A DNA stretch of 64,000 nt, from the NCBI GenBank assembly GCA_003344405.1, contig NOWV01000133.1:124001-188000 (forward strand), written 5' to 3'. The DNA comes from Trichoplax sp. H2 (lineage: Eukaryota > Placozoa > Uniplacotomia > Trichoplacea). Both the position numbers and the translations under genes were made by a program. The notes under the pieces are model-generated. The model was not told where the DNA came from, made no database searches, and saw nothing but the letters and a program-made list of their open reading frames with translations. Shown here one piece after another: positions 11,427-24,900 of this stretch; the first letter of the stretch is position 1; each line of letters starts with the position of its first letter.

Positions 11427-13400
11427 ACTATCTCTGGACTATATCTTACAGCAAAAGCTCACAGTTTATATATCCTTTGTTACAGAATGAATCGTGCACA
11501 TTACAATCATATCTTGGCAATTAAGTCGCAAGATAACAGTTTATCATCTCGCGAGCTATTCATTATTCACGCATCTAATTAAAGCGCGGTAATGCAACTC
11601 TCACAGTAATAACATAATTAGCGCTATCTATTATTATCATGAAATCTTAATATCAAGATCTCAAAAGTATCAAGACAGTACGTATTGTAAACCTCGTCTA
11701 CAAATAGATATCTTCAAAATCATATAATCTAACATACGAGAACTACTACTCTCGTACAGTCTTATAAACACAATTCAAGCTATATTTGGGGCTGCATTAC
11801 GACATCGCTTAGTGTCTAATGTGCCATCAAGTCTTAGAATCTATTGCTATCGAAAAATTGCAGCATAAATGTTGCGATTTGATCAGCGTAATAATCAATA
11901 GCTATTTTAATATCTTTGTGATAATCTTGGTTTCCTGCAACGATTTCAGCTGCTAATATCCTATTTATCAGACTGTTTAAGTAGGAGATAAGACCATTAC
12001 GAACTAAGTAGGAGCAATTCGTTATAGGTTGGTACAGATGGGTCTAAACCTTCACTTTGCTGTTAAACCAAGTAAACATAATAAATACAAGACAATCACT
12101 ATTAATACCTAACCTATATCCATTTTAAATGTAACTATGGTATAAAATGATTGCGAATACATTACTTGTCACCAATATGTGTGTATAATTCTGTAATAAA
12201 GATACACTAGAGGTATTTCCGGGTCTCATTTTATCTCTAGCTACTAATTTACGCGTAATTCATATTCTAAACCGTACGCGATTATAAAAATAAGATTACA
12301 ACAAAAGCTTGAATCATTCCACAATAAGAATTATGCGGAGCGATGTTTCAAGAATGCAACTTAATGCATAATTTAATAACTGGATTAAAACTAAAGCCAG
12401 AAGACAAAGTCTTGAGTTTGGTGAAGAGGCGTAGAGAATCAAAATTTATAGATTTCGATTTTTTAAAACGCCTCTTTAAGAAAATCTAGATTTTTACATA
12501 GATACTCCTGATCTTCTAAACTATAATAATCACTATAGCATAAACGGATGGGTATCACTGCACTTATTAACCGAACATACATTGGTACACATAAGAGGTT
12601 TCTATTTTTATTATAAAAAGAAGAAATAGCAACAGATATCATTACATTGCCAAAAAATCGCAGTCTTCATTATGTTTAATGTGTACATTGTAGTTCAGCA
12701 AAGCAGCTAATTAGTTTAATTTAATAATGCCACTTGAAATACTACGACAGCACCAGCGAGAGTTATCATAACATACAAGAAATTGATCAAATATTATTCT
12801 ATAATATACCGTAAATGTGATGTTTTAAGGCCCTTATTAAGAAACTGCAGTAACTATAAAATGAATCTAAAACGATGCAAATATTTTTTATTTACAGTAC
12901 GCGTATCTCTCTACTTATAGTTATTTAGACCTAACTCATGTGATAATATTGCATATAGTTTACTCATACTAGAATTAAACGATAAGAACATAGCAGTTTT
13001 ACAATGATATTAAAACGAAAATTGATTCTTCCTTCTATGACTGCAATATAAGTAGCTGGTGATTGAAAAATAAAGACTTAAATCATAATCGAAATTATAA
13101 TTTGAGTATGCTAACTCAGCATGCTACGTAAATTTGAAAGACTTCAATCGTATCCACAAGGGTAACTATGACAAAATATTGATGGACCGGTATCCTGTAT
13201 GGTATTCTACGAGTGTAATACTTACCAGAGCATTAAAAAGATTAAAAGATGCCGAACATCCTAGAGACTTCTGCTAATTACTGTAATTGCATACTTCTAA
13301 AGTATGGTAGTAGTGTGGATTAAAAAACTGTGTTACACGAAATAGTTGATTGTGCCTAATAGAGTAATTATGGATTGTGGCTGGTTTGATGAAATAGTAT
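11427..13400. other. Intergenic between repeat R and B1
   Basis: About 2 kb of AT-rich sequence. I see no gene, no family A or B exon and no clear repeat. It contains the 3' flank of B1, which is transcribed leftward. Confidence 0.5.
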
Positions 13401-16400
13401 TCAAGTATTTTTGGTATAACTTGCGCGGACATTATCTATCTCTACCGTAAGTTTCTCAATATCTTCAATCTTACGAACTACAGAATCATTTGATTGAGGA
13501 TTTCTTTTAGTAACTTCCATAGCGAAATCTTCCTTTTTCTCTAAACCCTGAAGTATTTGCTTTTGTTTGCTCTTAATTGACTTTCTAATTGGCTCAGCAT
13601 AAGCCCAAGCCATTTTATTTTCATCTACGTCGGCTAATTCTGTAACAAGTTTAGGCGTCCAATGTTGTAATATATGTAAAACTTTCAGCTTTTGTCTTTT
13701 AATTCTATTTTTAGACCATATCACGTCAGATATTTTAGCAATAATTGCAGAAATTCCAGCAGAGGTTAACCCTACAAGCGAGAAAATGTTTCGCCATGAT
13801 CTCTTTTCTCTAAATGGCGAAGAAGTCATATGGAAATCATAATCATCGCTCAATTCGTGGTCATCCAATTTGAATACATTATCGAAGTTCTTCAATTCCC
13901 GTAAAATGTAATCGTAATATAAATTCATACATTCTCTTATTTTTTCAGAAAAGTACTTAAGTGGGATACATTCTTTTTCCCAGAACGTTAATAGACGCTC
14001 AAATCGATCCAAAAATAAATTGTAGGCAACGTCTGTGATATTAGTAACTCGTCCCCGAATTGGAATATCTTCTAGTTTCCAAGATATCATGCCAGTTTTA
14101 AATTTATCGCTTTGTAAAAAGTCGTTTAAAGAATTGGCAATTTCTTCGACTCCTACATCAAATGTTTTATCAATATCTATGTGGAAATCTTGATTTTCTA
14201 TGACCTTCTTAGCTGATTGAACACTATTTTTTATCGCACGTAAGTGAGTCATCCGATCAGCAGTATTTAAGGAATTTAATTTAGCCATCGTTTTGTAACC
14301 TTTCTTGACCTCTTTCAGAATCGAATTCATCTCACTTATAGATATACAACAAGTAAAAAACACCTATTAATAGGATACTTACTATATCCATTTCGATATT
14401 ATACATGTTCTTTGAGAATAGCTTTATTGACATATGCTGAGTACGATTAATTCAAAAATATTAACTTGCATAGTTATTTGATTAAGTAGGAAATACATAG
14501 AGTATTTAATTAAAAAACGCCCGATACCTGCTATGAATCAATGTTATCTTCTTCAGACTGTCTTCTATTAGTTGAGAAATAAGTGAATAAACTGCTACCA
14601 AATCGTCCGATATGTATCCTGCTTCAAAATGACTTTGTGTCTCCTCAGTTGATAAAAATAATAGTTGTGAATCGCGAAATCCAGGCCAAATTGTTTTCAG
14701 CTTATCTTTAGTGTCTTTTTCAACCGTACTTTTTTCTGCATCTGGGACCTCATCCCATTTATTGCAGATAAAAATAGCTGATTCCGGAGAGAATTTGTTG
14801 AATTTTTCCTTCTCTACATTTCTCATTGTGCTAGTAAGTCTCACAAGCTGTGAATCAGCGAAAACATCTGTTATCTTCGATAGATACCGGAACTTAGATT
14901 ATAATCACTTCGTATTAAATCTGATTATTTTAAAAGCTTACTCGATCTGTATGTATACCACCAGCATTTGCAGAATTGATGACATAAATAATTGAGCATG
15001 CCTTGGGTAAGTACTTTTCGATTTGCTGATTTGCTAAAGATGTTTCCCCAATTCCTGGGCTATCTGCTACGAATATACCGGCCTAATTCAATTTAGAAAG
15101 AATTCCGTATAAACTATTTCTGTCCATGTTTGCTAAATCACAATAAAGGGTATTGGTAACTGTAATAATAACCAGCTAATACCATCTAATAGATTAATAT
15201 TTTTTGAATGTCTAGAAAATAAACTAAACAGTATTATAGTTGCATAATTAAACGTTCCATTAGTCAAATGTTGAATTTTTTCTCATTTGCCTTACAGTAC
15301 TCCGATCACTGTTCTTATCAAATTCAATCGCACTAGACAAACCTTTAAAAAATTAAAATTCCAATAAATTTCGAGCTTTCCAGTTGTTAATTGTGTATCA
15401 TCCGAATCCTCATCAGCAGATTCATCATCTGTAGAGACAGATAATTCGGGTATGTCTTCAATGCCTGTATTGACTTAATCTAGTAGAGAAATCCTTGATA
15501 TTTACCTGCTATATTTGTGAAAAAATTTTTCTTGCCTATCGATCTCATGGCTTCTTTAATCTTTGATTTCATATCGTGAGCATCTTTAATTTGAGTTATT
15601 TGTTCTAATTGTTCCAACTTTTTATTAACTGGATTCCAAGCAAATGGCTTTATGCAAGCATCTGTCGAATAATATAATTCGCATATACATGTTGTTGAAT
15701 GCAAATGACTGGCAGTTAGCAAGGATTCGCCTAGGATTAAATTAATAAAGCTGCTCTTTCCAGCGCTTACTTCTCCTAAATTCATATACAAGTAAAATGT
15801 TAGCTATCATCAAAACCGTAATGTATTTGAGAGAGAATCCACTATGCAGGATAAAATTAAGCAACTATTATTCAATCGACTTGACGCAACTAAACTGACA
15901 GAAGATAAAGTTTATCGTTAAATGGTACAGCTTAAATAGTTTACATGCTAAATCATATACAGTTAGCTACATTTTTGCATTGCAGTATTATTTAATATTT
16001 TATCGAAAAAGGATATTATTAACTATGGTCCATTCTAAATACTGCGTAGGTTACATTTGTTAGTGGAGACCAGGTAAACATAAAAAAACGGAATAAATCG
16101 TTACGCTTAAGCACATAATTGGCCACTTTAGCAAGTATTGCAAACTGTATGCATATTGTTTCTAAATGCGAATTACATATAATAAATGCCTGAATAATGT
16201 GTTGTTGCGGATTATTAGCAATAAATGACTACTATATTGTTATAGTAAAAGATTAGCTATTTTTGATAGACCTGCAACAAGTATTGGATATTCCATGTCG
16301 CGTAATTTGCTAATATATTTGCCTATGTTTTGCAGATAGTGGCGATGCTCATCATTTGCATTGACTATATTAGCAATCTCTGGTTCTAATTTTTGAAAGA

Positions 16401-16867
16401 TAAGCTGATTTGCTGTTTCTAATATACTGATTAACTGTATCTTTATTTCTTCAAATTTGATAATGGCGTTTTTGATCCTTTTGTAAGACTGCAATCATAA
16501 AGAGAGATTAACTTAAAAATCAGATTTTCATCAATAAGAATAGTGATGTTTTAATTCAAGTCTTGTAAACCTTCGTCATAATAAATGATACTTTAATCAT
16601 GGAATACAAATATAGATGATATAAATAATTTAGTAAAACAATACAGATTGTGGAAAAGATAGATTTATTCGAATAAATAGTAAGTCTTACGTTGGAGTCT
16701 TTATAATTCCTCACTGTTTGATTTTTTCTAAATAAATCTAATCGGTATCTAAAATCTCGCAAGTTTCTTAGTCCTTTTATACTGACTCCGTACTCTTTAC
16801 AGATAATTCTGCCGCTCTTTAATTCGTTTATTCCTTCAATTTGACTTTGAGTTATAGTAGATGCCAT
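13401..16867 (-). CDS. B1: dynamin-like GTPase with shortened membrane segment
   Basis: Exons read leftward: 16867-16691, 16488-16272, 15775-15343, 15082-14942, 14847-14528, 14334-13401. The N-terminal exon (59 codons) has the family ATG. G motifs: GEVSAGKSS (exon 3), switch-I HSTTCICEL, ADSPGIGET (exon 4; Val-Asp is Ala-Asp here) and ICNKWD (exon 5). The last exon holds SWKLEDIPIRGR, the family signature. The third exon is interrupted: the frame hits a stop near 15480, but removing 15465-15505 (41 nt, GTAAAT...ACAG) restores phase and gives about 726 aa. The last exon begins after CTATAAG at 14335, the only acceptor that keeps phase. The glycine-rich region is cut to one hydrophobic stretch of about 25 residues (13700-13800); exon 6 is 934 nt against 1051-1093 in siblings. 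It may be functional but divergent. Confidence 0.75.
15465..15505 (-). other. 41-nt insert in B1: mini-intron or frame-breaking lesion
   Basis: Within B1 exon 3 the sequence GTAAAT...CAATACAG has consensus ends, contains an in-frame stop, and is 41 nt long (not a multiple of 3). Excising it joins GCAG to GCATTGAAGAC in the right phase and leads into the acidic linker and the GKLEIYWNFNFLK tail that siblings share. The siblings have no intron here. Confidence 0.6.
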
Positions 16868-16910
16868 TTCTAGATGATTAGTACGCCAAAATACCTTGTG
16901 AAGTAGATCC

Positions 16911-16930
16911 TGTACTATGCCAAACTGTCA
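16911..16930 (-). promoter_or_regulatory. Shared upstream motif of B1 (TTTGGCATA type)
   Basis: Read on the minus strand, GTTTGGCATAGTAC lies about 50-60 bp before the B1 start. Close relatives lie at similar distances before B2 (TTTGGTATATAGGAT) and the B3 pseudogene (TTTTGGCATAATAGAA). It may be a core promoter element or simply preserved ancestry. It is not seen before B4 or B5. Confidence 0.3.
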
Positions 16931-18630
16931 ATCTATTGCTTTAACCCTAAACTGAAAATAATGGCCAAAATAAATTTTATCAACTTTAGACTTTGTTAAA
17001 TTTCTAGGTTTTCTAATAGTACCGTTTAAATGATGCAAAAAAATTTTCTTCAAATGTTGATTGGCACTGTCTATTCAACTTAAATCAAATTATAGTAGAT
17101 TAGCTACCTTATACTCATAACTACTTTGACTATCATCTTTCTAGAGGAAATAATATAGATTTTAATGAGGATTAAACTAACAAATTTGAGAATACTCGTA
17201 TACAATTGTAAAGCTTGTCTCTCTGATGGTATTTCTTGCCCTCTGCCGAAATATCTTAAGAGAATATGGTCAGTCTACTAATTATCTACAAAGATGAAAT
17301 TTTTTTTCCAAATTTAACCCTATAAACCCAATGTAACTTACGAAGTCATTACATTATAGCACATTCGCTAGAATAGTAGTATAATATTCACATTCTATAG
17401 ACTTTAATATTATGAATAATTATAATCATTCGATCGATTAGATCTGATGATACTTTGTACAGCGCATTGGTCAAATTTTAAAGTTAGAAAACAAAGTTTA
17501 GTATTACATTTCAAATCTCACACAATATATAAATAGCTAAATTACATTGCAATAAAGCTCTAAGATAATATAGATCTTACCAATTGGAATAAGTAATTGT
17601 AGCACACGAAAGTTGACGACGTATCATACAATGTTCAATCTAATAGTAAAATCAAAAAGAAATGCGTGCATACAGCGTTTCAAGCGTCATAAACTATTTG
17701 TTAGGAAAATGCCTGTATAATAAAGCACAATTAGGCTTTATATCGACTGTGTCTGATGATAAAGTGGCGTGAAGATCAAATAATTCGATGTCCAGCGCTT
17801 CTTAAATCACACTATTCGAAGGTATGGATGTTGATTGCTTAACACATTGCATAAATGATTATGTATAATTAAACCTTGAGGTCTTAAGGCTTTTAATTAT
17901 AGTCTCAGTATCCAATGTTTTAATAAATTCTCTAGCGACAGCACAACCGAATTGGATATACTTTCTCTGCGGTCGTGAATACAACCTATTCCATTCTTTT
18001 ACTTTATGTATAGTATAGTTTTAATAATGGCATTGTAATAGACAATATGAGCCTGTGTCTTATTATGTAATTATCGAATTTACCGAACATGCTATTCATG
18101 ACTATCTTCACTAAGAAGTATTAATTTTTCATGATATAAATGCATATACGGAGATCGTGTAGTACTGTACTGTCGTTACGTTTGGCAATAACAATTAAAA
18201 CAAATTATGAATTATCGTTACGAATAATGTACTGCGACTACAAAGATTAAATATAATCTCACTAACGTAGGCATGTTGACTAAAACAATTGAGTAGCAAT
18301 AGACGATAGCGTTGATTCTATTCGATTATACATTTCTTTTACCAAATGCAGTAATAATGTCGAAGCAACAAGTTGTGTTTTCTATGAGTGCTAACCGTTA
18401 AGGATTAAAAGAAAAGCAGACTTTATAGCAGGTTTTTGTTAACAAGAACTTGTACTATTGCAGATTAAAATTGCAAGAACAGTTCTTACCGTATTGATTC
18501 AGATACTCACATTTGCATTCCTAGCTTGCTTATGACTTAAAGATATACAGTAATTAATGCTTGATTTATTATAAGAATGGAGCTCGATGATGACTGTAGC
18601 CTCCTACGAAACCAAAATTGATGCATCCTT
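16931..18630. other. Intergenic, no feature seen
   Basis: AT-rich sequence upstream of B1 with no open frame resembling families A or B and no clear repeat. Confidence 0.45.
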
Positions 18631-18639
18631 GTACAATAA

Positions 18640-19040
18640 CTCAGCAAACTCGATCTTCTCCTGTATCTTGGCACTTTCAGTATTGGTAACACAAATAAAT
18701 TATGATTTAAAAAAGGCTGTTTTACTAAATCCTAGACTATCCAAAGAGAATACGTTATCCTAACCGATTGTACGAGCAATCTTATAAAATAATTTCCCTA
18801 AATAGATAGATCAGGAAAGCATGATGAGGAAACGAACCATAGAATCTTGAAAAGCAAAGATTTTATAAATTTCATAACGATTCAATCAAACGTCATAACC
18901 AATTCTTTCACATTAAGAAAATCACTAAGAAATAAATTACAACCTTTCCACTTTTTAATTCTAAATCATCAATATCATCGTAGGCAATAGATATATTATT
19001 TACTGAAGGAGATACTAGAGCCATTACTGCACACACTATC
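18640..19040 (-). pseudogene. Decayed family B fragment (end of exon 3 and exon 4)
   Basis: On the minus strand, 19040-18925 reads as the acidic linker and tail of exon 3: YDDIDDLELKSGK, compare B4 CDDADDLELASGK and B2 SDSDDLELTCGK. Below it, about 18760-18640 matches exon 4: DNVFSLDSLGFSKTA against DGVFLVDSPGIGETA, then FICVTNTESAKIQEK against IYVINAENAGGIQED. The middle of exon 4 is deleted, a stop follows, and the G3 Pro is lost. No P-loop, NKWD or C-terminal exon remains nearby. This is an old dead copy between B1 and B2. Confidence 0.65.
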
Positions 19041-21916
19041 ATCATTTCCGTCCCATTTCGACGGTCTGTCATGCTTACTTTAATTGAATAATTTCCAGAT
19101 AGAATCTATAGAATAATGTAGTTTTGTAAAATGCAATGTAGTGTAATGAAATGAAATGAAAGTGTAGAGATCAAGCTACAAAACTTTAATAAACTTTGAT
19201 TGTACTTTCGTTGCGCTCCGGTCGACTAACGAAACTTTGACACCAAATAAAATTTGGAGAAATAATCGATCAACAATTTATTACCAAAAAAAAATGGAGG
19301 GAAGTATAAGCCGAACAACCTTACAAATACTTAGCTTTAAGTATTAATTAAATAAGTGACAGACATAAAAACTGTCAACAACCAAACAACCTTTCAAAAA
19401 GAAGAACGTTTTAATTTATGACAATTCGACCCCGAAGGCCTTTTAAATTCAACAAGTTCTGCAAAAGAATCTTCTTCTACTCTCCCTCTAAATTTTCTAA
19501 TTGCACTATCATTAATAGGCTTCGTAGAGCTGTCAGAGGTATTTAAAACTAGACATTTACTAACCAATCGTTCTTAAGATCTGTTTTAGAAAACTACTTT
19601 GCACCATTTAAGAAAACAAAAATCATTCAAAGTTCAGATACAATTTACCCTATGATTCCCTTACAAAACACTATAAAACCAACACGTTGACAATAAAATA
19701 TATCAAACTTCACTTCTATCATTAATACATTATAAAAGTCTAAAATTTAACCTTTAAGCATCAAGATTTAGTCATAAAAATAACAGTCTAACTACTTAAC
19801 AATCAACACAACCTCTGCCAATTTCCTTCTTATTTTCTATTTTCCTAACTAAACTTTCCTAATGTGACTTTCATGTCACGTCACAAAATTCCAAAGTTTC
19901 AAATTCATAACAAAAAGTTCAAATTTCAAAAATCAACTCTTACAATATTTTTCATAAACTAAAATCCAAAATTTAAAACAGATAAATTAATACAGAAAAA
20001 TTATAAGGGATAAATTACATCGGACATAATTCCGACCGATTCCAAAATCCGGATTTTATAAAGATCACAGTATGTTTTATGATGTTTTAGCGTCAGGTTG
20101 TACGGTTACTGTACGATTATAGACTACATTGCAGGACTCTACTGTCATGTTATAAATCCCCTTTCTCTATGGATAGGGTTTTGTTACTAAGTCAAATTCA
20201 TATATAATTTAAATAGACTATCAAACGCCCTTTCTTTAGATTAGGCAATTGCTTTAGGGCTACTGCTATAGTAATCTATATAATACCTTGTAAAATAATG
20301 AAGAAGAAAAGATGGCGACATGATGATTTGGTAGCGTAAAACTTAAAGACACTATCACTTTATAGGTATTTTCTATAGTAAAATAATACTAGTTACATAC
20401 TAAAAGCTATAAAGGATTCTACTTTTAGTCCTTTACTACAGCAGCATACAAATAGCCAACACTTACCGTAGCACTGATTCTCCAAAGGGTAAATTAATAG
20501 AGCGAATTTCTCCTGCACTTATTTCTAATTAAATATTATTTCAGAGTTGATTGATATTGCTATGATTTATGGTAAGTCTCAACTTAATGTAAATTAGATG
20601 TCTGTTGATTATAGTTACTGAATTTTGGAGTAACAGGATCGATAAAGTATAATTTTACTTATGGAAGAGACTATGCGTACGAGGCAATAGTTCTATTCTT
20701 ACAATCTAACATAATAGTTTATTCTTCTCTGTCAAATCTTCAAGAGAGGGATACAGAATATTCAAATATTTATTTAATATTTATGGAACTTCTTTTAGGC
20801 ACTATAAATTATCTTTCAATAAATCTGACATGATCAAACACCTGTTGGGTATCTTTATGATAAGGTTTGTCGATTCTATTAATACTATAATCAATAAGCG
20901 TTAGAATTTAAAAATCGTTTCAATGCCACCGGTACTAATGCGATAAAGGATAGATGGCAAGTTGTAAACTTGTGAACTCTATTATCAAATTAGCTCAACA
21001 ACTGCAGTACTCAAATCAGCTCTTCAATACGGTCTTTGACATATCATAGAATACATTCATTTAACAAATCCTAAATACTAGCATAAAACTTTCTGAATGA
21101 CTAACTAGCCAACTCGACTAGCTGAACTAACTCAACTCTGAGCTACTGTTACGCAGTCGCTTACGTACTGTACTGTGCTAAAACTAGATATCAATGAGTT
21201 TAGTCATTTGACTTAATACGATATATTAAGACCGACTACATTTATATAGTCTGTACAAGTTAAGGTAGTGCAGAAGTACCGAAACCGCATAGTCCTAACA
21301 ATGTATTATGTCGGACATGTTATTACATTATGCCAACTTTGATAATTATATAAATAGTACCGTACTTAATAAGCTACATTCGACGAAAACAATATTTATT
21401 TTTCAGTATAATTAGCCAATTTAATTGAAATCATACAGCATTGCCAATATAAACTATAGTAAAATCCCAAAATTAACCTAATAAATGTACCCTATCATTG
21501 GCATAGTGGAAGTATATCATGAGTTCTTAGTTAATTTATAGCATCTATGAAGTAAAGCTGACTTAAAACCATTAATTGCAAATTACTAGGACCTATAGCT
21601 ATCTAAAGTAAGAATTAATTTTTGCCTACCATTGCAATAAGCTATGTTACGTTCATATTGGAAATGAAATGTTTAAATTATACATCGACAGCTATTCTAC
21701 AGAGCTTTGTACGAATATTTATTTATGGTATTTGGCAAGTATAGCTTGTTTGAGCAAAAAATTTTGTCAAAGAATTTAGGTATAATAAAATCGTGAATAT
21801 TATCATAAGCAGTATCAAAATGGTTAATTAAATAATACAATATAATAAACTACGTTTTTACTACTGATTTTAATACACGTAGATTTCTTAGATAAATGAT
21901 ATGCGATATCTATAAT
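19041..21916. other. Intergenic with strand-skewed block
   Basis: About 19200-20040 is rich in A and C on the + strand, with many AAAC/CAAC/TTC runs and few G, unlike its surroundings. It may be a mobile-element remnant or an untranslated transcript. From 20040 to 21916 the composition returns to normal and I see no gene. Confidence 0.4.
19206..19234. repeat. Inverted repeat TTTCGTT/AACGAAA
   Basis: A 7-bp perfect stem (19206-19212 and 19228-19234) around a GC-rich 15-base loop. It marks the left edge of a stretch (about 19200-20040) with an unusual excess of A and C on this strand. Confidence 0.45.
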
Positions 21917-24900
21917 TTAAATGTCGCTGTCATAAGTTTTCAGGACATCGTTAATTCTTGTTCTAAGTTTATTAATGATATCTATCTTTGCTACTGCAAT
22001 ATCGCTAGTTATAGAGAAATCATTTTCAAAAATTCGAATAATAAGCTCTTCATTTGCTTCTAAATGCTGAAATATCTGTTTTCGCATATCCTCATTAGCC
22101 TTCCTAATTGGTGTTGTATAAGCCTGTGCAATTTCAGACGCTTTGTTTTCGTTCGCTAATTCTGAAACAACACTAGCTGCATTTCCTTTCATGACTTGTA
22201 AAATTGTCTTTCTTTGTCTGTCGATGCTTGCTGCTATTAAAACACCATCTATGATAGCTATACTAATCAAGGAAATAATAAGGCCAATGCCGCCTGTTAC
22301 GCCACCGATTACTCCTCCAACAGCTGCAGTAGCAATGCCTTCAGCCATAGAGGCCCCAGCTACTGCAGCTGCAATCCCACTGCCAACAGTACCAGTGATA
22401 ATACCAGCTCCAGCGTAAAAGGATTGCCATGATTTTTTTCTTGTAGCCACAGTGAAATCCAACTGTGGTTTAATTTCCTCAAATGATGAAATCATACTCA
22501 AGTCTGGTAAACTATCAATACTGGAAGTATCTAATTGTAATGAATTTTCTAAGTCCTCCATTGCCTGCAAAATATCACTGTACTGCGCCCTTAAAGATCG
22601 CTGTACATTATCATAAAATAGCCTAAGTTCGCCATTCTGTTTTTCCCACATCATTAATAACCGAATAAATCGATCACAAAACAAACCCCGGGCAACTTTT
22701 TTAATATCGACGATTTTTTCTCGAATTGGAATATCCTCTAATTTCCAGGATGACATACCTTCTTTAAAATCTTCGGTTTTTAAGAACTGAAGCAAAGAAA
22801 TACTTATGTGTGCAGTACCGTGATTGATAATTTTTTCAGGCTCGCTATGAAAATTTTGACTTGCCATGATGCTTTTAGCTTCGCTGTTCCTATACTTTAA
22901 AAGGTGTAGGTAACTTGATTTGCCATCATTGTGCATGAAAGAGCGTGTATCAAATAAACGGTATCGATTAGCCATAACCCCTAATAATGAATGAAACCAG
23001 CTGCGTACGGTATGTGTATATGTAATAAACGAAAGAAAACCGAATGTTAAGGTATAATCTACTACATCAATTTTAATAAGCTACAAAATGTTAATGCTCA
23101 ATTTACTACATTAATTTTAATACGATCCGTTTCGAAAGCAAGGTATATTTTGTAATGTACTCAATACTAATTTGAACTAAAATTAGCATCTTAGTGAATA
23201 TGGTCAGTGATACAATTAAGAAACACAACACACCTGCTATAGTTTACTATGGCCCCCTTCAAGCTGTCTTCTAGTAGTTGGCCTAGAAGGGAGTAAACTG
23301 CTTTCAAATCATTTGATACAAAGTTAGCTTTAAGGTGACTGCGTGCATTCTCAGTTGATAAGGTAATTAGCTGAGAATCGCGAAAATTGGGCCAAATTAG
23401 CGCTAGCTTTTCTTTAATTTTATTTTTAACGGTACTCCTCTCAGCCTTTGGAATAGTATCCCATTTATTACAGATAAAAATAGCTGATTCTGCAGAGAAT
23501 CGCTTTAATTTTTCTTTCTCTAAATTTTGTTCTTCTGTTATAAGTCGCACCAGCTGTCGAGTAGAAAGTGGTTCATTATTTTAGAAAGAAAATTTAGACT
23601 ATTTTTCGTATCTTATACGATTATTAAACACTTACTCGATCTTCTTGTATGCCGCCAGCATTTGCAGCATTAATAATGTAAATAATTGAACATGCATTGG
23701 GCAAATAATTTACTATTTGTTTTGTTGCTAAACATGTTTCGCCAATTCCAGGGCTATCTACCAAAAAAATACCGTCCTAATTTCAATTTGAAAAGAATCT
23801 TACTTCAATTATTTTTGAAAACATTGGCTTGAATTTTGCATTCAATGTAATCTACTAACACCAACAATAGTCAGCTAAATCCATTTAATAAAGCAATTTT
23901 TGTTAAACAGCCAGATGGCAAAAATGTTTCGTCAATGAAAAAACTGATTTTTCTTATTTGCCTTACGATATTTCAGTTAATCGATTAATTCAATTCTATT
24001 CTACTAGCCGAACCTTCAAAAGTGGGAAATCGCTATAAATTTCAACCTTTCCGCATGTTAATTCTAAATCATCAGAATCACTGCGATCGATACAAATACC
24101 ATCTACTGAGGTATTCGATAGGTTTTGTTCTTCTTCGTTCCAATTATCTTCAACTAAGTTAGAAGTTGAACTCCGCCATTTTACTACGAAATCAGTAAAG
24201 ATGTTTTTGCTTGATACCGAATTCATGCTGCTTTTGATCTTTGCTGCAATATTAGAAATATTCTCGATAGGTATCACTTGAGACTCCTCCAACTTTTTCT
24301 TACTTGAATCCCAAGTAAATTGCTTAAAAACAGAATCTCTAGAACTACGTAATTCACATATACATGTTGTTGTGTGCAAATGACCAACAGGTAGCACCGA
24401 TTCGTTCAAGAGTAAATTAATAAAGCTACTTTTTCCAGCACTTACTTCTCCTAACATGATAACCAGGGAGAAATATTGACTATTATTATAATAATACACA
24501 ATTCTAAATCGTTATTGACTCTAAAAGCAATTCTATTAGCATAAAGATTATATTTCTCGAACCTGTAACTAAGATTGGACATTCCATGTTGCGTAAATGT
24601 TTAATGCATTTTTGGATATTTTCTAAGTAATGTTGATCGAAAGCTTTGACTATATCAACAAGTTCTGGCTCTAATTCTTGCAGGATAAACTGGTTTGCAC
24701 TTTCCAATAAATCGATAATTCGCATCTTTGCTTCCCTAAATTTAGCCACTGCACCCTTGAACCTCTTGATGAGCTACAATTATTAGGGAAATTTGACATT
24801 AAAGTATAAGATGTTATTTGTAGTGCACTGTAAAGTGTCAGCTTAGGTTGTACATACTCAGTGGCAATAATATCTTTCTTTAAATTATATAACATATAAT

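Noticed and set aside
11367-11582. 71-codon open frame on the + strand
   Set aside because: It is created partly by the 33-bp tandem duplication; no protein similarity.
22143-22418. Open frame on the + strand across the B2 membrane segment (similar ones at 29692-29934 and 44854-45054)
   Set aside because: They are antisense or other-frame shadows of the glycine/alanine-rich segment; the family B frame explains the openness.
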